Below, piece by piece: positions 52,142 through 60,291 of a stretch of DNA of 64,000 nucleotides. Every line of letters begins with the position of its first letter. Position 1 is the stretch's first letter. A program made the position numbers and the translations under genes. The stretch is from UTCHB3 sp008363265 (GTDB lineage Bacteria; Bacteroidota; Ignavibacteria; Ignavibacteriales; Ignavibacteriaceae): the NCBI GenBank assembly GCA_045863055.1, contig BTUW01000021.1, forward strand, positions 1 to 64,000, written 5' to 3'. The notes under the pieces were generated by a model. The model saw only the letters and a list, made by a program, of their open reading frames with translations, had not been told where the DNA came from and made no database searches.

Positions 52142-54130
52142 ATGGCTCAGAATCTGGTTGAAAAGATCGTTCAGCGTTATTCATCCGGATACGCTGAGGG
52201 GTACAAGGTGCAGTCGGGTGATTATGTAATGATCCACCCGAAGCATGTGATGACCCACGACAACACAGGCGCGGTTATTCCAAAATTCAAAGAGACAGGC
52301 GCCAAAAAACTTGCCAATCCAAGGCAGGTGGTGCACACTCTCGACCACAATATTCAGGACACGACCGAGAAAAACCTCGAAAAATACCGCAGGATCGAAG
52401 AATTCTCCCGCTCGATGGGTGCCGATTTCTATCCCGCGGGTCGGGGTATCGGGCATCAGATAATGATCGAGGAAGGTTACGCTTTCCCCGGTGCTCTCGC
52501 GGTTGCTTCCGACAGTCACTCCAACATGTACGGCGGAATGGGATGCCTCGGCACTCCTGTCGTTAGAACCGATGCCGCGGCAATTTGGGTAACAGGTAAG
52601 ACGTGGTGGCAGATACCACCTGTCGCGAAAGTGATCCTTAAGGGCCAACTTAACCCAGGTGTTACGGGCAAAGACCTTATCATCACCCTCTGCGGTTACT
52701 TCTCGAAAGATGAAGTGTTGAACCACGCGGTTGAATTCACGGGTGATGGCGTTAAATATCTCACCATCGACCAGCGTCTTTCGGTTGCCAACATGACGAC
52801 CGAATGGGGCGCGCTTGTTGGACTCTTCCAAATTGATGATGTCACTATCGATTGGCTGAAGGCCCGTGCTGAGTTCATCAAAAAGCGTGGTCTCCAAGGT
52901 GTTACCTCAGATGCTGATGCCGTTAATGGCGTTCATCCAAGGATCAACGATGCCACCATCGCGGCTCTTCAGGCAGATCTTCCAAACCTCCGTGCCGATG
53001 AAGATGCTTACTACACCAAAGTGATCGAGATCGATCTTTCAGCCATTGAGCCGTGTATATCAGGACCCAACACCGTAAAAGTTTGGAACAAGGTCTCTGA
53101 TGTCAAGGAAAAGAAGATAAAAATCGACAAGGCCTACCTCGTCTCTTGCGTGAACAGTCGCGTTGAGGATATCGCCGAGGCAGCCACCGTTCTCAAAGGC
53201 AAACAGATCGCCGACGGCGTAAAGTTCTATGTAGCTGCCGCTTCAAGTGAAGTGCAGGCAGAGTCTGAAAAACGGGGCGACTGGCAGTCACTCCTGGATG
53301 CCGGCGCGATACCACTTCCTCCGGGATGCGGACCATGTATCGGACTCGGTACCGGTCTCCTCGAAGCGGGTGAAACAGGCATTTCAGCCACCAACCGCAA
53401 CTTCAAAGGAAGAATGGGCTCTCCCGATTCATTCGCGTATCTCGCTTCCCCCGCGGTGGTTGCGCAGTCCGCCATCTCCGGCTTCATCGATTATTCAGGC
53501 CCTCAGCCTTCATCCCTCAGCCCTCATACTTCATACTTCATACTTCATACATCCGAGCCTAAGCCAAAGGATTCCGTCGCAGTAAAAATCATAGACGGTT
53601 TCCCGGCTGAGATAAAGGGTGAGATAATTTTCTGTCATCAGGACAATTTGAATACAGATGGTATCTATCCCGGCAAGTACACTTACCAGGATGACATCAC
53701 TCCTGAAGGTCAGGCTGCTGTTGCGATGGAGAACTACGATCCCGAATTCCAGAAGATGGCTGAGAACGGCGATATTATGGTCGGCGGATTCAACTTCGGA
53801 ACGGGAAGCTCCCGTGAACAGGCGGCAACCGCGCTCAAATATCGCGGCATATCGCTTCTGATCGCGGGCTCGTTCAGTGAAACCTACAAGAGGAACGCGA
53901 TCAACAACGGCTTCCTGACGATCGAAGTGCCTGAGCTGGTTAACGATCTGAAGGCAAGATTCGGTGCTGAAAAGCCGTCGGTTAAGCCGGGCCTTAAGCT
54001 TAAAGTTGATTTCGGTGCTTCAACTGCCACACTCGAAGGAAAAGTTTATTCGTTCGGTGCAGTCGGCGAAGCCGCGCAGGAGCTTATCGTTGCCGGCGGC
54101 CTTGAAAACTGGGTTAAAAACAATTTATGA
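52142..54130 (+). CDS. Aconitate hydratase
   Basis: 662 residues from ATG 52142 (the frame opens 12 bp earlier at a TTG). Fe-S isomerase of citrate and isocitrate. Visible: VASDSHSNMYGGMGCLGT, SCVNSRVEDI and PPGCGPCIGLG with the three cluster Cys, and the swivel domain FGTGSSREQAATAL at about 560. It resembles the aconitase/homoaconitase branch of the LeuC-like family. Residues about 452-472 are encoded by a repeat inserted in frame in the linker between core and swivel domain. Gap of 8 bp after the HD-like gene. Confidence 0.9.
   Translation: MAQNLVEKIVQRYSSGYAEGYKVQSGDYVMIHPKHVMTHDNTGAVIPKFKETGAKKLANPRQVVHTLDHNIQDTTEKNLEKYRRIEEFSRSMGADFYPAGRGIGHQIMIEEGYAFPGALAVASDSHSNMYGGMGCLGTPVVRTDAAAIWVTGKTWWQIPPVAKVILKGQLNPGVTGKDLIITLCGYFSKDEVLNHAVEFTGDGVKYLTIDQRLSVANMTTEWGALVGLFQIDDVTIDWLKARAEFIKKRGLQGVTSDADAVNGVHPRINDATIAALQADLPNLRADEDAYYTKVIEIDLSAIEPCISGPNTVKVWNKVSDVKEKKIKIDKAYLVSCVNSRVEDIAEAATVLKGKQIADGVKFYVAAASSEVQAESEKRGDWQSLLDAGAIPLPPGCGPCIGLGTGLLEAGETGISATNRNFKGRMGSPDSFAYLASPAVVAQSAISGFIDYSGPQPSSLSPHTSYFILHTSEPKPKDSVAVKIIDGFPAEIKGEIIFCHQDNLNTDGIYPGKYTYQDDITPEGQAAVAMENYDPEFQKMAENGDIMVGGFNFGTGSSREQAATALKYRGISLLIAGSFSETYKRNAINNGFLTIEVPELVNDLKARFGAEKPSVKPGLKLKVDFGASTATLEGKVYSFGAVGEAAQELIVAGGLENWVKNNL
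53497..53556. repeat. Family D/E repeat read in frame inside aconitase
   Basis: CCCTCAGCCTTCATCCCTC words pass into TCATACTTCATACTTC words. It is a single arm, without its partner. Translated as S-S-L-S-P-H-T-S-Y-F-I-L-H-T in the domain linker; no stop or frameshift results. Confidence 0.75.
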
Positions 54131-54135
54131 TCATT

Positions 54136-54304
54136 AACCGCAGAGGAACGCAAAGGGCGCTAAGGAGTTTAAGCACGCAGATGCACGCTGATTAAGCTGA
54201 TAAACGCGGAATTATTAGTCTCATCCGCGAAAATCTGTCTAATCCGTGTGTATCCGCGTCCTATAAAAATTTTCTTTGCGATCTCCGCGATCTCTGCGGT
54301 TTCA
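54136..54304. repeat. Family C hairpin nested inside a family B hairpin
   Basis: B left arm 54136-54170, C left arm 54171-54214, C right arm 54221-54262, B right arm 54271-54304. Both pairs are imperfect reverse complements. The B right arm ends just before the AAAGGAT ribosome site of the MmgE/PrpD gene. Confidence 0.8.
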
Positions 54305-54318
54305 GAAAAGGATACAGT

Positions 54319-55686
54319 ATGGAAAAGTCAATATCAAGAATTATATCGGAGTTCGCGGTCGGTCTGAAATATGAAGACCTGCCAAAAGAAGTAATACACG
54401 AAGTAAAACGCTATCTTTACGACTCAGTCGGTTGCGCGTACGGTGCAATGGGCACAAAGGATGTAAGGATAATGCGTGAGATCTACGAAGAAATGGGCGG
54501 CGCCCCTGAATCGACCGTGATCGGTTTCGGCTCTAAGCTCCCCGCTGTTAACACATCGCTTATTAACTCGTTGATGATCCGCGCTCTCGATTTCAACGAC
54601 ATCTACTGGAAAGAAGATCCTTCGCATCCGTCGGATATCATTCCCGCGGCACTTTCGGCAGCAGAGCTGGCCGGTGCTTCGATGAAGGATGTTATCGTTG
54701 CCATCGTTCTTGCATACGAGTTTGAGCAGAGGCTGTGCGAGTTCGCCGTTCCGGGTGTCCGTGAGAGAAAATGGCACCACGCAACCCTTACACAGTTCGT
54801 TTCACCGATAGTTGCCGGAAAAGTTCTTGGCTTAACTGTTGATCAGATGGTCAATGCCATCGGTATCAACGGCTGCCACAACCACACCATCGGCTGTCCG
54901 ACCGCCGGAAAACTGACCATGATGAAGAACACGGTTGACCCGATGGCTGTTCAGACGGGCGTTTTCGCCGCGCTGATGGCAAAGAAGGGTTACACCGGAA
55001 CCGAAGCAGTTTTCGAAGGCAAGGAAGGCTTCATGTCATGCTTTGGCGAAGGCTGGGCGATGGAAAAACTGATCGGCGATCTCGGAAAGAATTACAAGAT
55101 CCTCGAGTGCTCAATGAAGGCGTTCCCGACCGAAGCACTTACACATACGCACATCACAGCTGTTCTTAAAGCGATGACAAAGAATAACCTGAACTATACC
55201 GACATTGATGAAGTGGTTATCACCACAATCGCGAGAGCATGTGATATCCTCTTCGATCCTCATAAATACCGTCCTGAATCGAGGGAAACTGCTGATCACT
55301 CACTGCCTTACTGCATCGCTGCAGCGATAGTTGACAAGAAGATCACCACCAATTCATTCTCTGAAGAGAAAATGAAAGACCCCGCGATCTGGGAAGTAAT
55401 CGACAAGATAAAAGGCGAAGCTTCGCTCGAGTTCGAAAAGATGTTCCCTGCCAAACAGCCTTCAAAAGCTGTTGTACGCACCAAAGACGGACGCGAGTTC
55501 TCCGAGTACCTCGAGTATCCGAAAGGCGACCCGAGAGAGCCGATGACCCAGGAAGATCTCGACAACAAGTTCGAAGCCCTCAGCGGTGACAAACTTGACG
55601 CCGCGAGAAGAGCCGCCGTTAAAGATGTGATCTTCAACTGCGACGGTCTTTCAGCCGCGGAATTCATGGACAAGTTAAAAGTGTAA
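54319..55686 (+). CDS. MmgE/PrpD family dehydratase/decarboxylase
   Basis: 455 residues. MmgE/PrpD family: 2-methylcitrate dehydratase, cis-aconitate decarboxylase and relatives. Visible: YLYDSVGCAYGAMGTKD, the FNDIYWKEDPSHPSDIIPAALSAAE segment with Asp and His at the active site, and HNHTIGCPTAGKLTMMKN. Neighbours (aconitase, citrate lyase) suggest a citrate or methylcitrate-type substrate, so a hydratase role on citrate/cis-aconitate or methylcitrate is plausible; no prpB or prpC is nearby. The CitD-CitE gene starts 2 bp after its stop. Confidence 0.85.
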   Translation: MEKSISRIISEFAVGLKYEDLPKEVIHEVKRYLYDSVGCAYGAMGTKDVRIMREIYEEMGGAPESTVIGFGSKLPAVNTSLINSLMIRALDFNDIYWKEDPSHPSDIIPAALSAAELAGASMKDVIVAIVLAYEFEQRLCEFAVPGVRERKWHHATLTQFVSPIVAGKVLGLTVDQMVNAIGINGCHNHTIGCPTAGKLTMMKNTVDPMAVQTGVFAALMAKKGYTGTEAVFEGKEGFMSCFGEGWAMEKLIGDLGKNYKILECSMKAFPTEALTHTHITAVLKAMTKNNLNYTDIDEVVITTIARACDILFDPHKYRPESRETADHSLPYCIAAAIVDKKITTNSFSEEKMKDPAIWEVIDKIKGEASLEFEKMFPAKQPSKAVVRTKDGREFSEYLEYPKGDPREPMTQEDLDNKFEALSGDKLDAARRAAVKDVIFNCDGLSAAEFMDKLKV

Positions 55687-55688
55687 CA

Positions 55689-56963
55689 ATGGAAAAGATT
55701 ATTACAGGTTCTGCCGGTAAAAGAGGCACAACCGTCCGGTCAGATTGCTGGATTGAGATCAGTAGCGAGAAGCGATCCGCCTTCGGCGGAGGGAGTAGTG
55801 AGGGATCCTCGCCACTCAGCACTCACCACTCACCACTGATAAAGTCCAAGGTTGGTTCTTTATACTGCGAGGCGATCAGAAAACAGCTTGAGGAGCTGGC
55901 AGCATTCTTCAAACTTGAAGGTGTAACTGTCACCATCGAGGATGCCGGTGCGCTTCCGTTCGTGATTGCAGCAAGATTTGAGGCTGCAGTTAAAAGGATG
56001 GACCCATCCGTTTCCGCTGAGTATCTGATGCCGTTCCTTGACGGGAATGTTCCGCCCACCGCGAAAAACCGACTACGCAGAAGCAGGCTTTACCTTCCGG
56101 GTAATGAGCCGAAGTTCTTCGTGAACGCGGGGCTCCACGGGCCCGATGGTGTGATCCTCGATCTTGAAGACAGCGTTGCCCCCGACGAAAAGGATGCCGC
56201 ACGTCACCTCGTACGCAATGCCCTCAGAAGCGTTAACTTCTACGGTGCCGAGCGGATGGTGAGGATAAATCAGCTCCCGATGGGACTCGAAGATCTCAAG
56301 TTCGTTGTGCCTCACAAGGTAAATCTGATCCTCATCCCGAAAGTTGAGGAAGCAGATCAGGTGGTGGCCGTCGAAAAGGAAGTGCTTGCTCTCAAGGCAA
56401 AACACGGAATAGAAGATGACATCTGGTTCATGCCGATAATCGAGAGTGCCAAGGGCGCTATCAATGCATTCGCTATCGCTTCGGCATCAAAGTTCGTATG
56501 CTCGCTCGCTATTGGTCTCGAGGATTACACGGCCGATATCGGTGCCGAGAGAACACTTGAAGGAACCGAGAGCTTCTGGGCCCGGATGCAGGTGGTTAAT
56601 GCCGCCAAGGCAGCCGGAATCCAGGCGATCGACTCCGTCTTCTCCGATGTCGGTGACATGGATGGACTCGTGAAATCAACCCTAGAATCGAAATCGTACG
56701 GTTTCGAGGGCAAGGGCTGCATCCACCCACGCCAGATACAGCCGATACACACAGCGTTCGCCCCCACTTCAGCAGAGATCGAAAAAGCGAAGAAGATCGT
56801 CATGGCGTTTGAGGATGCCAAGGCCAAAGGTCTCGCTGCGGTTTCACTCGGAAGCAAGATGATCGATCCACCCGTGGTTAAACGCGCGGAGAGGGTGATC
56901 GAGCTTGCACTTCTTAACGGACTGATCGAAAAAGACTGGATGGTGACCTATGGAAATGATTAA
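55689..56963 (+). CDS. Citrate lyase: acyl carrier (CitD) fused to citryl-CoA lyase-type subunit (CitE)
   Basis: 424 residues. Residues 1-120 look like CitD: GSAGKRGTTVRSDCWIEI, where Ser18 is the expected attachment site of the phosphoribosyl-dephospho-CoA group, and EDAGALPFVIAARFEAAVKR. Residues about 125-424 are CitE: RSRLYLPGNEPKF, GVILDLEDSVAPDEKD with the metal-binding acidic residues, PIIESAKGAI and SLAIGLEDYTADIG, and GKGCIHPRQI. Usually these are separate proteins. A repeat of about 28 codons (55757-55842) interrupts the CitD part in frame. CitF overlaps its end by 14 bp. citC, citX and citG are not in the window. Confidence 0.85.
   Translation: MEKIITGSAGKRGTTVRSDCWIEISSEKRSAFGGGSSEGSSPLSTHHSPLIKSKVGSLYCEAIRKQLEELAAFFKLEGVTVTIEDAGALPFVIAARFEAAVKRMDPSVSAEYLMPFLDGNVPPTAKNRLRRSRLYLPGNEPKFFVNAGLHGPDGVILDLEDSVAPDEKDAARHLVRNALRSVNFYGAERMVRINQLPMGLEDLKFVVPHKVNLILIPKVEEADQVVAVEKEVLALKAKHGIEDDIWFMPIIESAKGAINAFAIASASKFVCSLAIGLEDYTADIGAERTLEGTESFWARMQVVNAAKAAGIQAIDSVFSDVGDMDGLVKSTLESKSYGFEGKGCIHPRQIQPIHTAFAPTSAEIEKAKKIVMAFEDAKAKGLAAVSLGSKMIDPPVVKRAERVIELALLNGLIEKDWMVTYGND
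55757..55842. repeat. Family G inverted repeat read in frame inside the CitD part
   Basis: Left arm 55757-55808 (ATCAGTAGCGAG, GTAGTGAGGG words) with an internal TCCGCC(TTC)GGCGGA palindrome at 55776-55790; right arm 55809-55842 (CACTCAGCACTCACC words). Frame is preserved throughout. Encodes a Ser/Gly/His-rich insert. Confidence 0.75.
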
Positions 56964-58506
56964 GAATGCCGCCGGAAGGCTTGTTCCGACAGAAGTTAAC
57001 GGCCAGAAGCGGATCCCTTATAAAGGCGTCGGGCAGCACAAACCCGAAGGCTACAAGGCGAAACCGCCGATAAGAACATGCGCCGACTACCCTGCGGATG
57101 GCGACAAGAGACAGCCAAACCTTAGGGCCGCGCTTGAAAAAGCAGGCTTGAAGGATGGCATGACCATCTCGACGCACCACCACCTCCGCAATGGTGATGT
57201 TGTTACCAACCTCCTCTTTGACACGATCAAGGAGATGGGCGTGAAGAACATCCGCTGGTTCCCGAGTGCCTCGTTCCCGTGCCATGATCACCTTATCCCG
57301 TACCTTGAAGACGGCACGATCAGCCACATCGAAGGAAGCATGAACGGGCCACTTGGCAAGTTCACTTCGTTCGGAAAGATGAACGGCGTTGGAGTCCTCC
57401 GCTCTCACGGAGGGAGGTACCAGGCTGTTCAGGATGGTGAAGTGCATATCGATATAGCTGTTATTGCCTCCCCGACTGCAGACCCGTTCGGAAACGCGAA
57501 CGGCGTAACGGGCCGGGCCGCATGCGGTCTTCTGGGTTTTGCCCTTGCTGACTCGGAGTATGCAGACAGAACTATCGTTGTTACCGACAACCTCGTTCCG
57601 TTCCCCTGCATTCCCTGGCAGATACAGGGTAACAATGTTGACTTTGTAGTCGAGATCGAATCGCTCGGAGACGCTTCGAAAATCGTTTCAGGTACCACTG
57701 AGATCACGAAATCACCCGACAGGCTGCTGATCGCCGAATATGTCGCGAAGTTCATCGAACTTTCGGGTATCATGAAAGATGGTTTCTCATTTCAGGCCGG
57801 TGCAGGCGGTACAGCACTCGCGTTCGCCATGTTCCTGAAAGAGAGGATGAAAGAGACGGGAATAAAAGCCCGCTTCATCCGTGGTGGAAGCACCAAGTAC
57901 CTCGTTCAGATGCTGGAAGAGGGACTGACCGACTATATACTTGACGGCCAGACCTTCGACCTCGAAGGTGTTCGCTCGATGCGTGAGAACCCGGGGCATG
58001 TCAACACATCCCCCTTCACGAGCTACAACTATCACGGCAAAGGAAACTTCTCCTCGATACTTGACGCGGTGGTGCTCGGCGCGACCGAGGTTGATGTAAA
58101 CTTTAATGCGAATGTCGTGTCACATTCCGACGGGCTGTTGCTACACGGCATCGGCGGCTGGCAGAACTGCCTCGCGGCCAAGTGCTCGATCCTCGCGATC
58201 CCGTCTTTCCGTGACCGTATCCCCGTTATCCTCGATGATGTGACAACCATCTGCGCCCCCGGTGAGATGGTTGATGTCATAGTAACCGAGCGGGGAATTG
58301 CGATCAACCCAAGGCGTGAAGACCTGATGAAAGCAGTTGAAGGAAAGGGCCTCCCGATCAGAAAGATCGAGGAGATCCGCGATGAAGTGTATCAGATAGT
58401 CGGCGGTCCGCCACAAAAACCGGTTCTCGACCGTGACCATGTGGTCGCCATCGTTAACTGGGTTGATGGCACTGTGCTCGACTCGGTATATAAAGTTGTT
58501 CAATAA
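56950..58506 (+). CDS. citF: Citrate lyase alpha subunit (citrate:acetyl-ACP transferase)
   Basis: 518 residues, family length. CoA-transferase-family subunit that exchanges the acetyl group of the acyl carrier for citrate. Visible: ISTHHHLRNGDVV, LPFVIA-independent SFQAGAGGTALAFAMFLKE, RFIRGGSTKYLVQMLEEGL and the C-terminal VTERGIAINPRRED. Starts inside the last codons of the CitD-CitE gene (14-bp overlap), so translation is coupled. Followed by a terminator hairpin. Completes citrate = oxaloacetate + acetate. Confidence 0.93.
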   Translation: MEMIKNAAGRLVPTEVNGQKRIPYKGVGQHKPEGYKAKPPIRTCADYPADGDKRQPNLRAALEKAGLKDGMTISTHHHLRNGDVVTNLLFDTIKEMGVKNIRWFPSASFPCHDHLIPYLEDGTISHIEGSMNGPLGKFTSFGKMNGVGVLRSHGGRYQAVQDGEVHIDIAVIASPTADPFGNANGVTGRAACGLLGFALADSEYADRTIVVTDNLVPFPCIPWQIQGNNVDFVVEIESLGDASKIVSGTTEITKSPDRLLIAEYVAKFIELSGIMKDGFSFQAGAGGTALAFAMFLKERMKETGIKARFIRGGSTKYLVQMLEEGLTDYILDGQTFDLEGVRSMRENPGHVNTSPFTSYNYHGKGNFSSILDAVVLGATEVDVNFNANVVSHSDGLLLHGIGGWQNCLAAKCSILAIPSFRDRIPVILDDVTTICAPGEMVDVIVTERGIAINPRREDLMKAVEGKGLPIRKIEEIRDEVYQIVGGPPQKPVLDRDHVVAIVNWVDGTVLDSVYKVVQ

Positions 58507-58537
58507 TCTTTAATCGAGTTTTGGATGTTGTTTGGTG

Positions 58538-58570
58538 ACGGACTGCCCATTTAACGGCAGTCCGTTTTCA
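58538..58570 (+). terminator. Terminator after citF
   Basis: ACGGACTGCC (58538-58547) pairs with GGCAGTCCGT (58556-58565) around an 8-base loop, followed by TTT. Confidence 0.88.
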
Positions 58571-58665
58571 TTAATCCCGGTAGTTATGGCGATCATCGAA
58601 AAACTGTTGCATGTTTTGCCGGTTGTGCTTATGTTTTGGGATTGGAATGTTGTTTAAACTAATGG

Positions 58666-60291
58666 ATGTTGAACACTATCGACTTTGACAGATCACATAT
58701 CACGATACTTATCGTTGATGACACCCCTGAGAACATCTCCATTCTTGGTGAATTTCTCTCCCCTTACAAAGTTAAGGTAGCCCTTGACGGCTACAAGGCA
58801 CTTCACATGCTTGAAGAGGGGCTGAGACCGACACTGATCCTGCTCGACATCATGATGCCGGGGATAGACGGCTATGAGGTATGCAGGAGGATCAAAAACA
58901 ATTCTGAAACCAAAGATATCCCCGTAATTTTCATCACCGCCCTTTCAGAGCTGGCCGACAAGGTAAAAGGTTTCCAATCCGGCGCGGTCGACTATATCAC
59001 CAAACCATTTAATCTCGCTGAAGTAAATTCCCGCATCAATTCGCACCTCGGTATAGCGATGTACCGCAGAGAACTTGAAAAGTCGAATGAACTGCTGGAG
59101 CAGAAGGTGAAAGAGAGAACTCACGAGCTCGAACTCGCCAAGGAGAAGGCCGAAGAGGCCAACCGGGTAAAGTCACACTTCCTCTCACTCTTCAGTCATG
59201 AAATGCGGACTCCGCTCGCGGGCATCATGGGATTCTAGGAAGCACTGATCGATGGTGTTGAGGGGAATGAAAAACAGGAATATATAAGATACCTGTATGA
59301 TTCGGCTCAGAGGCTGAAGGGGACGATCGAATCGATCCTCACTTTGAAGAACCTTGAGTCGGAAACAAAAAAACTTACCGCAACCTCGTTCGATGTATCC
59401 GCGAGGGTGAACTCGCTCCTTAAACCCCACATCGAAAAGGCAAATGAAAAGAAACTTTCCCTTGAGGTTTAATATTTTCTTTCCAACAGTACGGTCGAAC
59501 TCGATCAGGGGATGTTCGACGTAATTCTGAACAACATTGTGGGGAATGCGGTTAAATACACCGATGAAGGTGTTGTGAACGTTTCGCTGGTTGATGAGCG
59601 AGCCGGCACATCCAACAGTCTCCTCCTTGTGGTGAAGGATACCGGCCCGGGGATACCGCCGGAGAAGCACGCGCAGATATTTGAGGAATTCAGGCAGGTT
59701 GATGAGGGGATCCGCAGGAATTTTGAGGGGGTGGGTCTCGGCCTCTCCCTGGTAAGAAAATATGTCGAAGCATGCGGCGGATCAATTGAACTCGAGAGTT
59801 TCACCGGCAAAGGTTCAATTTTCACAATAAAACTGCCGCTGTTAAGCAAGCCTGTAACCACCACTGAGGCACCCGCTGCCCCGGTTTCCGGGCCTGCTCC
59901 TTTCTCTTTCACAGGAAAACCCCCGATACTGATAGTTGAAGACGATCATGTTAACGCGGAGGTGGCTGAGTATTACCTGAGAAACAAGTTTGAGGTTCAT
60001 GTTGCCTCTGACGGCGAATCCGCCCTCAAGAAAGCGGCGGAAATGAACTTCCCGGTTATCCTGATGGATATCAATCTCGGAAAGGGACTATCGGGTGTGG
60101 ATGTCACCATGGAATTGCGGCGGAGGGATGCTTACAGGGATATCCCGATCATTGCTTGCACCGCATTTGCAATGGAAAGTGACCGAACCAGTTTCCTCGA
60201 AGCAGGATGTACCCATTACCTGGTAAAACCCTACAAAAGGAATGATCTTCTCGAAGTATTGAAGCAGGCTTGCCCCTGGTTACCTTCCTGA
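58666..60291 (+). pseudogene. Hybrid histidine kinase (REC-HisKA-HATPase-REC) with two in-frame stops
   Basis: One continuous frame from ATG 58666 to 60291 (541 codons) interrupted by TAG at 59236-59238 and TAA at 59470-59472. First part: receiver domain (TILIVDDTPENISIL, LLDIMMPGIDGYEVC) and a coiled linker to HisKA (FLSLFSHEMRTPLAG). The middle, between the stops, still reads as DHp helices (EYIRYLYDSAQRLKGTIES). Last part: HATPase (NNIVGNAVKYTDEG, DTGPGIPPEKHAQIF, GVGLGLSLV) and a second receiver (VILMDINLGKGLSGVD, YLVKPYKR). Both stops are single-base changes from sense codons and no frameshift is seen, so inactivation is recent or readthrough occurs. Its 3' end overlaps the convergent kinase by 12 bp. 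Confidence 0.8.

Noticed and set aside
58666..60291. Alternative genetic code or stop reassignment
   Set aside because: All three stop codons occur as internal lesions in different genes and all three also end intact genes, so no single reassignment explains them.
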